Assembly: GCA_023957245.1 (NCBI GenBank)
Contig: JAMLHJ010000008.1
Location: forward strand, 1 to 64,000
DNA: 64,000 nt
DNA from: Chitinophagales bacterium
GTDB taxonomy: Bacteria > Bacteroidota > Bacteroidia > Chitinophagales > JADIYW01
Reading direction: 5' to 3'
Within the stretch, counting starts at the first letter, position 1. Each line of letters begins with the position of its first letter. The translations under genes were made by a program, and so were the position numbers. Below, piece after piece: positions 38,191-47,532 of this stretch. The notes under the pieces were generated by a model, which searched no databases, was not told the origin of the DNA, and saw only the letters and a list, made by a program, of their open reading frames with translations.

Positions 38191-39735
38191 TTATTCTACA
38201 TTTTCTCTTTGCTTGTTGATAATATAAAACTCATTCAAGGCAAGAGAAGGGTCTTCTACAATATCTATCAGCATTTTGGATTGAAAATACCATTGCCATT
38301 TTTTAGGCACAAGTCCTTTCTGTAAATAAGCAGCAACAAATGGATGAGCCAATAGATGGTATTTATTGCCTGAATTATTATATCCTTTCAGTGTAGCTAT
38401 TTCTTTTTCTATTTCTAAGCTTATCACAATAGGATCTACAATTTTATTATCAGCACTTTGCACTTTATTATCTGTCTCAATATTTACTTCAGACCTTACT
38501 CTTTGTCGAGTAATCTCCATTAAGCCAAATTTACTGATAGGCAATAGGCTATGCCTTGCTCTATCCGAACGCATAGCTTCTTCCATTGCCTGTAAGACTT
38601 TATTGCGATAATCAGCAGACTTCATATCTATAAAGTCGATAACTATAATACCACCAATATCTCGCATTCTCATCTGTCTAGCAATCTCAATTGCTGCTTC
38701 ACAATTGACATTAAAAGCATTTGTATCTTGGTCAGCAGTTGTATTTATTTTAGGACCACTATTGACGTCTATCACATGAAGTGCTTCTGTATGCTCAATC
38801 ACAAGATATGCACCACTTTTCATGGTAACATTCCTACCAAAAGAATTTTTTACTTGACGATTCACATCGAATTCGTCAAAAATGGGTCTTAATCCTTTAT
38901 ATAGTTCTAATTTATCTGCATACTGAGGAGCTTTTTCTTCGAGATAAATTCTAATCGAATCAAATAATTTGGCATTATCACAAATGACTCTTTCAAAAGT
39001 ATCATTGAGCATATCTCTAATTAAAGAAAAAGATTTACTCATTTCAGATAGTAATCTTCTTGGACTTTTGGGTTCTACAAGTCCCTCTTTAATCTTCTCC
39101 CATTTCTTCATGAGAGAATCTATATCTCTTTGAATTTCATCTTCGCCCAATCCTTCGGTATTTGTTCTAACAACAATACCAAAATTTTTAGGTCTGATTT
39201 TATCAATTATTTCAGTCAGCCGCTGACGTTCAGCGCTATCTGATATTTTTTTTGATATTCCAACACTATTGACAAATGGAGTAAGTACTACATATCGACC
39301 AGGTATTGTTACTTCACAAGTCATCCTTGGTCCTTTTGTAGAAATTGCTTCCTTCATAATTTGGGTAAATACCCAATCTCCTTTTTCTAGAACATCTTGA
39401 ATTTTACCATCTTTTGGAATGGAATTTTCCAAACTAAAATGAGCTAAAGAAACATCTTGAGCATCAGTGTTTATCGATTGGGTAAACTTTTTAAGGCTAA
39501 GTAGGCTCGGACTTAAATCAGAATAATGAATAAATGCATCTTTCTCATGACCTATATCAACAAAAGCAGCATTTAATCCTGGATTTATCTTCTTAATACG
39601 TCCTAAATATATATCACCAGCTGAAAAATCATTCTGATCAAATCGATCTATATGATATTCCATCAGCCTTTTGTTCTCCAGAAGAGCAATTTCTACTCCA
39701 ATAGTGTTAGAGTGTATTACTAGTTCTCTAACCAC
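38191..39735 (-). CDS. rng: Ribonuclease G/E family endoribonuclease
   Basis: The protein has 514 residues. An S1 RNA-binding domain (about 35-130; GDIYLGRIKKINPGLNAAFVDIGHEKDAFIHYSDL) precedes the catalytic domain. The two metal-binding aspartates are in LHVIDVNSG and GGIIVIDFIDM. It processes rRNA and degrades mRNA. The Cys-x-x-Cys zinc-link that joins E. coli RNase E/G subunits is absent after EITRQRVRSEV. Transcribed separately from the HU operon by virtue of a terminator. Confidence 0.93.
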   Translation of the reverse strand: MVRELVIHSNTIGVEIALLENKRLMEYHIDRFDQNDFSAGDIYLGRIKKINPGLNAAFVDIGHEKDAFIHYSDLSPSLLSLKKFTQSINTDAQDVSLAHFSLENSIPKDGKIQDVLEKGDWVFTQIMKEAISTKGPRMTCEVTIPGRYVVLTPFVNSVGISKKISDSAERQRLTEIIDKIRPKNFGIVVRTNTEGLGEDEIQRDIDSLMKKWEKIKEGLVEPKSPRRLLSEMSKSFSLIRDMLNDTFERVICDNAKLFDSIRIYLEEKAPQYADKLELYKGLRPIFDEFDVNRQVKNSFGRNVTMKSGAYLVIEHTEALHVIDVNSGPKINTTADQDTNAFNVNCEAAIEIARQMRMRDIGGIIVIDFIDMKSADYRNKVLQAMEEAMRSDRARHSLLPISKFGLMEITRQRVRSEVNIETDNKVQSADNKIVDPIVISLEIEKEIATLKGYNNSGNKYHLLAHPFVAAYLQKGLVPKKWQWYFQSKMLIDIVEDPSLALNEFYIINKQRENVE

Positions 39736-39765
39736 TTTGAAAAAATTAATCGGTAAAAAATAAAA

Positions 39766-39795
39766 ACAAGTCTGACTTTAATGAATCAGACTTAT
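39766..39795 (-). terminator. Terminator of the HU-TPR-small protein operon
   Basis: AAGTCTGA (39768-39775) pairs with TCAGACTT (39786-39793). On the minus strand a T-rich run follows. Confidence 0.8.
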
Positions 39796-39818
39796 TACTT
39801 AACATTTAAAAACCGAAA

Positions 39819-39911
39819 TTATTTTTTCTTTTTATGACGGTTTTTTCTCAATCTTTTCTTTCTCTTATGAGTAGATATCTTGTGACGTTTTCTTTTCTTT
39901 CCGCAAGGCAT
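39819..39911 (-). CDS. 30-residue basic protein, AURKAIP1/COX24 (mS38/bS22-like)
   Basis: This 30-residue reading frame is below usual gene-calling limits. It begins MPCGKKRKRHKIST and continues with HKRKKRLRKNRHKKKK; about two thirds of the residues are Lys, Arg or His. It matches the short C-terminal domain shared by mitochondrial ribosomal protein mS38 (AURKAIP1/COX24) and small Bacteroidota and actinobacterial homologues, which are bound to the small ribosomal subunit. It lies 11 bases after the TPR gene and just before a terminator, so it is the last gene of the HU operon. Confidence 0.85.
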   Translation of the reverse strand: MPCGKKRKRHKISTHKRKKRLRKNRHKKKK

Positions 39912-39922
39912 AATTTATAATT

Positions 39923-40768
39923 TTATTTTTTGTTTGACTTTAATTCATTTATATACACGTCAATCTCAGCATTGAAATCAGGATTATTGACAATCTTTTT
40001 GCAAATTTCAAAAAGTTCAATTGCCTTTTCTTTATTTCCTAATCCATCTTGGGTAATCGCCATAAAAAATATAGCTTCAGCATTCGACGGTTGTAGCAAT
40101 AAGGCTTTATCCAATCTTTCTTTGGCTTTATCAAACTGACCAGACATTATCGAGAATCTACCTAGCAATATAAGTGCTTGAACATTATCGGGTTCTTCAT
40201 CTATCACTTCTTTTAATAAAGCGACGCCCTTCATCGGTTCGATAGATCCTTCCAAATAAGCTGTTCCAGTCCTCAACTTTAATGAATTATCATTGGGGTT
40301 GAGTTTTTGAGCCTCTTCAAAAGAACGAAGTGCAAAGGTAATAAGAGTATTTCTAATTTCTGCATTTTTTGTTTGACGAAAATGTGAAATCATTTCATCA
40401 CCGACATTAACTAGCTCTTCTGTATTTTTTTCTAATGTTGCAGATTGGAAATGGTAATAAGCTCCCAACTCTGGCACTATAGTATCCCAAAAATGTGCTG
40501 CATTGTGTGCAGATGTAATTTTGGATGCATTATCATTAGATTTTTGGTAATCTGACTTTAGCTGTTGAGCTATTGTCTTTAACTCTGGAGACATTGCAGC
40601 AATCTGTTGTGTTTCAAAATCTTCAAAAGAAATAGCATCAGCCATTTTTTCATGGGCATGAGTATCTTTTTTCGATTCCTTTTTAGCAGCAAAATTTCCA
40701 AAATACAATACTGCTATCAACACTAAAGCTGTAATGCTCAAAAGAGCAACTCCTGATTTAGCTGTCAC
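39923..40768 (-). CDS. Membrane-anchored tetratricopeptide repeat protein
   Basis: The protein has 281 residues. One N-terminal membrane helix (about residues 6-26) anchors it, with the rest probably periplasmic. At least three TPR units are visible from about residue 150: FEEAQKLNPNDNSLKLRTGTAYLEG, ALILLGRFSIMSGQFDKAKERLDKALLLQPSNAEAIFFMAITQDGLGNKEKAIELFEICKKI. The function is unknown, but the gene lies in the same place, between HU and rng, in other Bacteroidota (from memory). Six bases separate it from the HU gene. Confidence 0.85.
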   Translation of the reverse strand: MTAKSGVALLSITALVLIAVLYFGNFAAKKESKKDTHAHEKMADAISFEDFETQQIAAMSPELKTIAQQLKSDYQKSNDNASKITSAHNAAHFWDTIVPELGAYYHFQSATLEKNTEELVNVGDEMISHFRQTKNAEIRNTLITFALRSFEEAQKLNPNDNSLKLRTGTAYLEGSIEPMKGVALLKEVIDEEPDNVQALILLGRFSIMSGQFDKAKERLDKALLLQPSNAEAIFFMAITQDGLGNKEKAIELFEICKKIVNNPDFNAEIDVYINELKSNKK

Positions 40769-40774
40769 AATATA

Positions 40775-41077
40775 TTATTTAGACGTATTTCTTTTAATAC
40801 TAGACTCTTTAATAGCGTCAGTAAATACTTTTGATGGTTTAAAAGCAGGGATATCGTGCTCTGGAATATCGATAGCAACATTCTTCTTAATGTTTCTTCC
40901 GATTTTTGCTTTACGAGTTTTTCTTATAAAACTACCGAAGCCTCTTATGTACAAATTTTCACCTTCAGATAAGGTTTCTTTCACTTCTGAAAAAAATGCT
41001 TCTAAAGAAACCAATACATCCACTTTAGGAACACCGGTTTTCTCTGAAATTCTTGTAATCATGTCTGCTTTTCTCAT
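40775..41077 (-). CDS. HU/IHF-family DNA-binding protein
   Basis: This 100-residue histone-like protein bends and compacts DNA. MRKADMITRISEKTGVPKVDVLVSLEAFF is the dimerising helical part. ENLYIRGFGSFIRKTRKAKIGRNIKKN and the proline-tipped arm (NVAIDIPEHDIPAFKPSK) bind DNA. It heads the operon and is divergent from mutY. Confidence 0.94.
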   Translation of the reverse strand: MRKADMITRISEKTGVPKVDVLVSLEAFFSEVKETLSEGENLYIRGFGSFIRKTRKAKIGRNIKKNVAIDIPEHDIPAFKPSKVFTDAIKESSIKRNTSK

Positions 41078-41186
41078 TTCAATTGTAAAGTTTATTGTGT
41101 GAATTTCTAAGTAAACGCAAAAATGCTAAATTAATCGTAAAAAAAAGCATTAAGATTGCATAATTCAATGGTTTTTGTATTAAAAA

Positions 41187-42233
41187 ATGTCTACTAACTT
41201 TAAAAAATCCTTAATTCAATGGTCAAATGACCATAAAAGGTCTTTGCCTTGGCAAAATACCAAAAATCCATACTTCATTTGGTTGAGAGAAGTCATCTTG
41301 CAACAGACTAGAGTAGAGCAAGGAGCTAATTATTACAAATCATTTATCGAAAAATACCCCAATGTAGAAAATTTAGCCACTGCTTCATTAGAAGATGTAT
41401 ATAAAAGCTGGGAAGGGCTTGGGTATTATTCGAGAGCTAAGAACCTCCACGAAACAGCCAAAATTATTCATGAACAATTGAATGACATATTTCCTAATCA
41501 ATATGAAGCCATCCTAAAACTTAAAGGTATAGGTGAATATACAGCCGCTGCTATTGCTTCATTTGCTTATGACCTTCCTTATGCTACGCTCGATGGTAAT
41601 ACTTACAGAGTGCTTTCTCGATATTTTGGAATAGAAATTCCTATCGATACGACAGAAGGCAAGAAATATTTTAAACAAGTGGCTAATGAATGTTTGGATA
41701 CTCACCAACCTGCACAATATAACCAAGCGTTGATAGATTTAGGTGCAACAATATGTAAACCCAAAAACCCTCAATGTGACCACTGTCCTTTATCATCCAA
41801 TTGTGTGGCGTACAATAACAACAATATAGAGCAACTACCTATTAAGTCAAAAAAGATAATCATCCAAGAAAGATTTTTAAATTTTCTACTTATTCACATC
41901 AATGAGCATATATTTATTCAACAGAGAAAAGAAAAAGATATCTGGCAACATTTATTTCAATTTCCTTTAGTAGAAACTCTTGAAAATGAGACTATCAGTG
42001 AATCTTTTCTATCCCATTATTATAGTGGAAATTTTCAAATCCTAGAAGAAAGTGAAATTTACACCCAAATTTTAACTCACAGAAAAATAAAAGCTAAGTT
42101 TTGGGAAGTCAAAGTTTCCAATTTTCAAGCCCCAAAAGATTGGTTATTGGTGCCTTTTGAACAAATAAAAAAATTTAGCTATCCAAAAATTATACGAGAT
42201 TATTTGTCTATACGATATAATTACATATATTAG
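41187..42233 (+). CDS. mutY: A/G-specific adenine DNA glycosylase
   Basis: This 348-residue repair enzyme removes adenine paired with 8-oxoguanine. REVILQQTRVEQ carries the catalytic Glu35, LKGIGEYTAAAIASFAY is the helix-hairpin-helix, and ATLDGNTYRVLSRYFG has the catalytic Asp. The 4Fe-4S cluster cysteines follow the pattern C-x6-C-x2-C-x5-C in CKPKNPQCDHCPLSSNC. A C-terminal NUDIX-like domain (about 225-348) recognises the damaged base. It begins the mutY-ssb-gldE-gldD block. Confidence 0.96.
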   Translation: MSTNFKKSLIQWSNDHKRSLPWQNTKNPYFIWLREVILQQTRVEQGANYYKSFIEKYPNVENLATASLEDVYKSWEGLGYYSRAKNLHETAKIIHEQLNDIFPNQYEAILKLKGIGEYTAAAIASFAYDLPYATLDGNTYRVLSRYFGIEIPIDTTEGKKYFKQVANECLDTHQPAQYNQALIDLGATICKPKNPQCDHCPLSSNCVAYNNNNIEQLPIKSKKIIIQERFLNFLLIHINEHIFIQQRKEKDIWQHLFQFPLVETLENETISESFLSHYYSGNFQILEESEIYTQILTHRKIKAKFWEVKVSNFQAPKDWLLVPFEQIKKFSYPKIIRDYLSIRYNYIY

Positions 42234-42269
42234 ATAATATTATTTCAGAAACACGTAAATTTTAATTCC

Positions 42270-42701
42270 ATGAGAGGTGTAAATAAAGTCTTATTAATAG
42301 GGAGAGTAGGAACAGATCCTGAGTTGAGAAAAATGGAAAATTCTCGTTCAAAATTGAATTTGAGAATTGCCACAACAGAAAGTTACAAAAATCCCAATGG
42401 TGAATGGCATGACATCACTGACTGGCATACAATTGTCATGTGGGGTCCCATGGCTGAAAGAGGTGAAAAAGACATCAAAAAAGGAAATTTGATATACGTG
42501 GAAGGAAAAATTAGAACTCGTTCTTGGGAGGACAAAGATGGCAATAAACGATATGCTACAGAGGTCATATCTGAATATTATCAAAATTTATCCCCAAGAG
42601 AATATGCACAAAAAGAGAATTCTAGCAATTCTGAACAAAATTCTGAAGAAGATATTGATTATAACAATCTAAATGCTTCAGATAAAGATCTTCCTTTTTA
42701 A
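42270..42701 (+). CDS. ssb: Single-stranded DNA-binding protein
   Basis: This 143-residue protein has an N-terminal OB fold (about 1-110): MRGVNKVLLIGRVGTDPELR, WHDITDWHTIVMWGPMAE, KKGNLIYVEGKIRTRSWEDKDGNKRYATEVI. An acidic disordered linker ends in DLPF, the tip that binds partner proteins such as RecG, which is encoded in the same block. It lies 36 bases after mutY. Confidence 0.95.
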   Translation: MRGVNKVLLIGRVGTDPELRKMENSRSKLNLRIATTESYKNPNGEWHDITDWHTIVMWGPMAERGEKDIKKGNLIYVEGKIRTRSWEDKDGNKRYATEVISEYYQNLSPREYAQKENSSNSEQNSEEDIDYNNLNASDKDLPF

Positions 42702-42728
42702 GTTTGCAGAACTAATAAAATAAAAATT

Positions 42729-44090
42729 TTGGACAGTAGCTCGCCCGTACCCCTTGAACCTGACACTTATTTAACAAGTATTGTTGCACTTGGCAGTTTT
42801 GATATATATGCTACACTCTCGCTATATTGCTTGGGAATCATTCTTTTAGTCATTTTGAGTGGATTAATAGCATCTGCAGAGATTGCATTATTCTCAATAT
42901 CTCAATTGGACAAAAAAGAATTAGAAAAAAAGATTCAAAAAAAAGATGGAATTATCCTGACACTATTAGATAGTCCAAGAGCATTATTAAGCACCATACT
43001 TTTTACCAATTTTATCATTTATGCATTATTAGCGTTTTTGGGAATTTCTATTAGTAATGAGCTACTACAACTCTACCCTATTGCACACTTGAAAAGCGTT
43101 GTATATACAAGTGTTTTCGTAGCCATATTCCTAATAAAACTTATTTTTGGTGAGATTGGACCTAAGATATTTGCCTCTCAAAACAACCTTTCTTTTGCAA
43201 AAAAGACAATCATAATCGTTTATATTCTCAATGGGATACTAAAACCATTTACCTTTATTTTTCTCAAATTGTCCTCTTATCTTGAAGAAAGAATAGAGAA
43301 ATATGACAAAATCGAATTGGCAGAAGAGTTAGACCAAGCTTTAGATAGTCATATCAGTACATCACTGCACCAAGAATTAGGCGAAAGAAATCTTTTAAAA
43401 GGAATAGTGAAATTTGGAAACATCTATGTCACTCAGGTGATGCGCTCTCGAATGGATGTCGTGTGGGTAGATATTTCTTTAAATTTTCACGAACTATTGG
43501 ATACCGTAAGAGATTCGGGCTATTCTAGGATACCTGTTTGCAATGGCGACTTTGACCATACATTGGGGATTATCTATGCTAAAGATTTATTATCCTATTT
43601 GGATGAAAAAGAAGATTTCAATTGGCACAGTCTAATAAAAACAGCTTTATTTATTCCTGAAAGTAAAAAAATTGATTCCTTACTAGAAGAATTTCAAATC
43701 AAACGCATACACATGGCAATCGTTGTAGATGAGTATGGTGGAGCTTCAGGGCTAGTAACGATGGAAGATATTTTGGAAGAAGTCATAGGCGAGATTAAAG
43801 ATGAATTTGATGATATTCATGAAATTGATTTCAGAAAAATCGACAATAACAACTATATTTTTGAAGGTAAAACTAGCATCTATGATGTTTGTAAAATACT
43901 GAATATCAGTACAAATACTTTTGAAGATATAGGAGAAGGAGTAGATACTCTCGCTGGGATTATTTTGGAAATAAAAGGAGAACTACCTGTGCAAGGAGAA
44001 GAAATTGAGCTAAAAGATTTTACCTTTAAAGTCATGGAAACGAATGCAACTCGCATCGTAAGAGTTAAAATCACTATGCATGAATCATAA
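42729..44090 (+). CDS. gldE: Gliding motility-associated protein GldE
   Basis: This 453-residue membrane protein has a CNNM/DUF21 domain with about four helices (residues 30-200), a pair of CBS domains (about 210-340; VTQVMRSRMDVVWVD, AIVVDEYGGASGLVTMEDILEEVIGEI), and a CorC/HlyC C-terminal domain. Relatives are magnesium/cobalt efflux-type proteins; in gliding Bacteroidota it supports GldD. The start must be TTG (42729), since no ATG or GTG precedes the first helix. The end overlaps gldD by 11 bases. Confidence 0.9.
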   Translation: MDSSSPVPLEPDTYLTSIVALGSFDIYATLSLYCLGIILLVILSGLIASAEIALFSISQLDKKELEKKIQKKDGIILTLLDSPRALLSTILFTNFIIYALLAFLGISISNELLQLYPIAHLKSVVYTSVFVAIFLIKLIFGEIGPKIFASQNNLSFAKKTIIIVYILNGILKPFTFIFLKLSSYLEERIEKYDKIELAEELDQALDSHISTSLHQELGERNLLKGIVKFGNIYVTQVMRSRMDVVWVDISLNFHELLDTVRDSGYSRIPVCNGDFDHTLGIIYAKDLLSYLDEKEDFNWHSLIKTALFIPESKKIDSLLEEFQIKRIHMAIVVDEYGGASGLVTMEDILEEVIGEIKDEFDDIHEIDFRKIDNNNYIFEGKTSIYDVCKILNISTNTFEDIGEGVDTLAGIILEIKGELPVQGEEIELKDFTFKVMETNATRIVRVKITMHES

Positions 44091-44673
44091 AAATCTTTTT
44101 ATTGGAATATTATTAATCGTTTTGTGTACTTCATGCAAAGAAGATTATATACCCAAACCGAGTGGTTATTTCCATATAGACTTGCCAGAACATACTTATA
44201 AAAAATATGAAAATGAGGTTTGTCCCTGTACTTTTGAAATCCCTACTTATGCAGAAGTTCAGAGAGAAGAACATTTTTTTGATGAAAAACCTGAGCATCC
44301 ATGTTGGCTGAATATCAATTTCCCCTATTTCAATGCCACTATTTTTATTTCATATAGAGATGTCAGCAATAGAAGTAATTTTGAAAAAGTCATTTCAGAT
44401 AGCTATAAATTAACTTATAAGCATAGCCAAAAGGCAGATTTTATTGATGAAGAACCTATTGATATTCCAGAGCACCAAGTCTTTGGTTATCAATTTGATG
44501 TAGGAGGAGATGCAGCGACAAGTGCTCAATTTTTCATTACAGACAGTACAAGACATTACATAAGAGGTGCGATATATTTTAAATCCACTCCCAATATTGA
44601 TTCACTTTTACCTGCATTAGATTTTTTAAAGGCAGATATGAAACATATCATTGAGACGACTCAATGGAAGTAA
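44080..44673 (+). CDS. gldD: Gliding motility lipoprotein GldD
   Basis: The protein has 197 residues. The signal peptide ends in the lipobox LCTSC (Cys19), followed by KEDYIPKPSGYFHIDLPEHTYKKYE, the start of GldD family proteins. FATFEIP-type sheets follow, with HPCWLNINFPYFNATIFISYR and VFGYQFDVGGDAATSAQFFITDS. It is needed for gliding and type IX secretion in Flavobacterium; only gldD and gldE are present in this window, so motility is not shown. It overlaps gldE, which implies translational coupling. Confidence 0.92.
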   Translation: MNHKNLFIGILLIVLCTSCKEDYIPKPSGYFHIDLPEHTYKKYENEVCPCTFEIPTYAEVQREEHFFDEKPEHPCWLNINFPYFNATIFISYRDVSNRSNFEKVISDSYKLTYKHSQKADFIDEEPIDIPEHQVFGYQFDVGGDAATSAQFFITDSTRHYIRGAIYFKSTPNIDSLLPALDFLKADMKHIIETTQWK

Positions 44674-44774
44674 TTCACAAAACCTCAACAAAGTCTATTT
44701 CCACACCAATTATATTTTCAAGCATAAATATGCTATTTTCATACTGACAATATTTAATAGACTCAAAGTTGAAT

Positions 44775-46877
44775 ATGCCACATATTTTAGATACGCCAAT
44801 AGAATATTTAAAAGGAATATCTCCAGAAAAAGCCAATATTTTAAAGCGAGAAAAAAATATTTATACCTATCGTGACTTATTGGAATATTACCCATATCGT
44901 TATGTGGATAGATCTAAGTTTACTGCAATTTCAGAATTAGCAGATGCTAATACATTTGTCCAATTGAAAGGAAAATTTATCAAACTAGAAGAAATAGGTC
45001 AAAACAAAGGAAAAAGATTGGTTGGGCTTTTTCAAGATGAAAGTGGCATCATTGAGGTGGTATGGTTCAATTCTATTAAATGGATCAAAGATTTTATAAA
45101 AACTCAGGAAATCTATGTCTTATTTGACAAGCCAAATCTTTTCAATGGAAAATTCAATTTTACGCATCCAGAAATTGAAACCTTAAATTCCTACCTCAAT
45201 AGTGGCAAACAAGGTTATCAAGCTCTTTATAACACTTCTGAAAAAATGAAGCAGAAAGGGCTGGATTCGAGAGGTATTTTAAGACTTACCCAACAATTAT
45301 TGCAGACTATCAAAAAAGAAGATGTAATAGAAATACTTCCTTCTTATTTGTTACAAAAGTATCGATTACCAGAGAAATATCTTTCCACACTTCACATACA
45401 CCAACCTCCATCTTTACAAGATCAACAAGCTGCTTTAAGAAGGATGAAATTTGAAGAGCTGTTTATCCTTCAACTTCAATTGGTTCGTTTGAGATTATTG
45501 AGAACTAAAGAGCAAGGAATCATATTGCCCGAAGTAGGAGAATATTTCAATGATTTCTATCATCATCATTTACCTTTTTCATTGACCAATGCCCAGAAAA
45601 GAGTATTGAAAGAAATCAGAAAAGATACAATGGGAGGATTTCAAATGAATAGACTACTCCAAGGTGATGTCGGTAGTGGAAAAACGATTGTTGCACTTCT
45701 CACTATGCTGATGGGAATAGGAAATGGTTATCAAGCTGCGATGATGGCACCTACAGAAATATTGGCACAACAACATTTTACTAGCATTCAAGAATTGGCT
45801 CAGCCTTTAAATTTGCGAATTGAGATATTAACAGGTTCCATCAAAGGAAAAAAGAGAACAGCTATTTTACAAGCTCTAGAAAATGGTGAAATAGATATTT
45901 TGATTGGCACCCATGCACTGATTGAGCCAACAGTAGCTTTTAAGAATCTTGGTATTGTTGTCATTGACGAGCAACATCGTTTTGGAGTAGAGCAAAGAGC
46001 TCAACTTAGAAATAAGGCAGAAATTCCACCTCACATATTAGTAATGACCGCCACTCCTATTCCACGCTCATTGGCTATGGTATTTTATGGAGATTTGGAT
46101 TATTCAGTAATTGATGAACTTCCTCCAGGAAGAAAACCTATTAAAACTCTTCACAGAACAGATGCTCATCGACTATCAGTCTATGGCTTCATGCATGACG
46201 AGATTGCCAAAGGAAGACAAATCTACGTTGTATATCCTTTGATAGAAGAATCTGAAAAATCTGATTTAGCATCACTCATGGAAGGATACGATAGCCTTTG
46301 CAAGATATTTCCTAGACCACAGTACCAAATAAGTATTGTCCATGGGAAAATGAAATCTGAATTTAAAGACATTGAAATGCAACAATTTGTCAATCACAAA
46401 ACACATATTATGGTGGCTACAACTGTGATTGAAGTGGGTGTAAATGTTCCCAATGCTTCTGTAATGGTGATAGAAAATGCTGAAAGATTTGGGCTATCTC
46501 AACTTCACCAATTAAGAGGTAGAGTTGGGCGTGGGGCAGAACAGTCATTTTGCATTTTAATGTCAGGACAAAAGTTGAGCAATGAAAGTAAGATACGCAT
46601 TCAGACGATGTGTGATACCAATGATGGATTTAAAATATCAGAAGTAGATTTGGATTTGAGAGGGCCTGGAAATATTGAAGGGACACAACAAAGTGGTGAT
46701 ATTCAGCTTAAAATCTCCAATCTAGCAATAGATAAAGCTATCTTAGAAGAAGCTCGGAACGCTGCTATTTCATTATTAGAATCTGACCCTGACCTTCAAC
46801 AAGCAGGACATGCTGGTTTAAAATATTATTTCACCCATCAAGCTAATCTAAAAGGCGAATGGAGTCAAATCCTTTAG
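44775..46877 (+). CDS. recG: ATP-dependent DNA helicase RecG
   Basis: This 700-residue enzyme remodels stalled forks and Holliday junctions. The N-terminal wedge domain (about 60-160) is followed by helicase motifs LLQGDVGSGKTIVALL (Walker A), VVIDEQHRFGVEQRA (DExH), VMTATPIPRSLAM, and motif VI QLRGRVGRG. A TRG-like C-terminus with DLDLRGPGNIEGTQQSG follows. The ATG at 44775 is chosen; the frame also opens with a TTG two codons earlier. The gene has about 100 bases between it and gldD. Confidence 0.96.
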   Translation: MPHILDTPIEYLKGISPEKANILKREKNIYTYRDLLEYYPYRYVDRSKFTAISELADANTFVQLKGKFIKLEEIGQNKGKRLVGLFQDESGIIEVVWFNSIKWIKDFIKTQEIYVLFDKPNLFNGKFNFTHPEIETLNSYLNSGKQGYQALYNTSEKMKQKGLDSRGILRLTQQLLQTIKKEDVIEILPSYLLQKYRLPEKYLSTLHIHQPPSLQDQQAALRRMKFEELFILQLQLVRLRLLRTKEQGIILPEVGEYFNDFYHHHLPFSLTNAQKRVLKEIRKDTMGGFQMNRLLQGDVGSGKTIVALLTMLMGIGNGYQAAMMAPTEILAQQHFTSIQELAQPLNLRIEILTGSIKGKKRTAILQALENGEIDILIGTHALIEPTVAFKNLGIVVIDEQHRFGVEQRAQLRNKAEIPPHILVMTATPIPRSLAMVFYGDLDYSVIDELPPGRKPIKTLHRTDAHRLSVYGFMHDEIAKGRQIYVVYPLIEESEKSDLASLMEGYDSLCKIFPRPQYQISIVHGKMKSEFKDIEMQQFVNHKTHIMVATTVIEVGVNVPNASVMVIENAERFGLSQLHQLRGRVGRGAEQSFCILMSGQKLSNESKIRIQTMCDTNDGFKISEVDLDLRGPGNIEGTQQSGDIQLKISNLAIDKAILEEARNAAISLLESDPDLQQAGHAGLKYYFTHQANLKGEWSQIL

Positions 46878-47078
46878 CTTTTGAAAGAATGTTACTTACA
46901 TTTTCCTTCTGACTATAAGGTTTTATCTGCAACAACTCACAATTTGCTCACATTTAAGAATTAATCAACATAGAAGATAAAAATCAGTAATACAGTATTG
47001 TGACTCTTATCAGGTTTTGCTGATTATATTAGTAGTAAATTTGTTAAAGAATTGGAACATTAGATAAATCATTAAAAC
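46878..47078 (+). promoter_or_regulatory. Promoter region of the copper-uptake operon
   Basis: TTTG (47016-47019), 16 bases, TAAATTTG (47036-47043) resemble the -33/-7 boxes, though the spacer is short. AATACAGTATT (46989-46999) is an 11-base palindrome just upstream and may be an operator. No gene is seen in this stretch. Confidence 0.4.
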
Positions 47079-47495
47079 ATGATTCAAAAGGTTACAACAT
47101 ATCTTCTATTCTCACTGATGTTGTTTTGCACAACCAAGAATGCGGTGTTGTTGACTATCTATGACATTGACCAAGAAACTTTTATCCATTTATTTTGTGT
47201 CAATCAATCCAATCCAGAAATGGAATGTAATGGCAAATGTCAACTCTCTCATATTGCAGAAGAACAAGGCCAGAACAATGACGCTACTCAGACCTTAATA
47301 GAATTACAGAAAGAAGTATTCTTCTATTATGAAGCTTCTAAAAGTATTCCTATCACTCCATTCATCGAAGAACAACAATTGCTTGTCCACAACAGCCAAC
47401 CAATTGCTACATACAACTATTTATTTTCATCATCTCAAAAGAGACCTCCACAGTTTTTAAGTGACTCAAAAACAAATAATTATCTTTTGTCTTAA
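47079..47495 (+). CDS. Small exported protein with CNGKCQL motif
   Basis: The protein has 138 residues. The N-terminus (VTTYLLFSLMLFCTTKNAVLLTIY) is a signal or anchor helix. MECNGKCQLSHIAEE has a C-x3-C pair that could bind metal. Small proteins with this CNGKC motif occur, from memory, ahead of TonB-dependent copper receptors in Bacteroidota. I do not know a tested function. It is the first gene of a three-gene operon with a lipoprotein and an OprC-like receptor. Confidence 0.75.
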   Translation: MIQKVTTYLLFSLMLFCTTKNAVLLTIYDIDQETFIHLFCVNQSNPEMECNGKCQLSHIAEEQGQNNDATQTLIELQKEVFFYYEASKSIPITPFIEEQQLLVHNSQPIATYNYLFSSSQKRPPQFLSDSKTNNYLLS

Positions 47496-47532
47496 AAGGT
47501 AACAACTACTTATTCACTTAAAATCTATCAAA

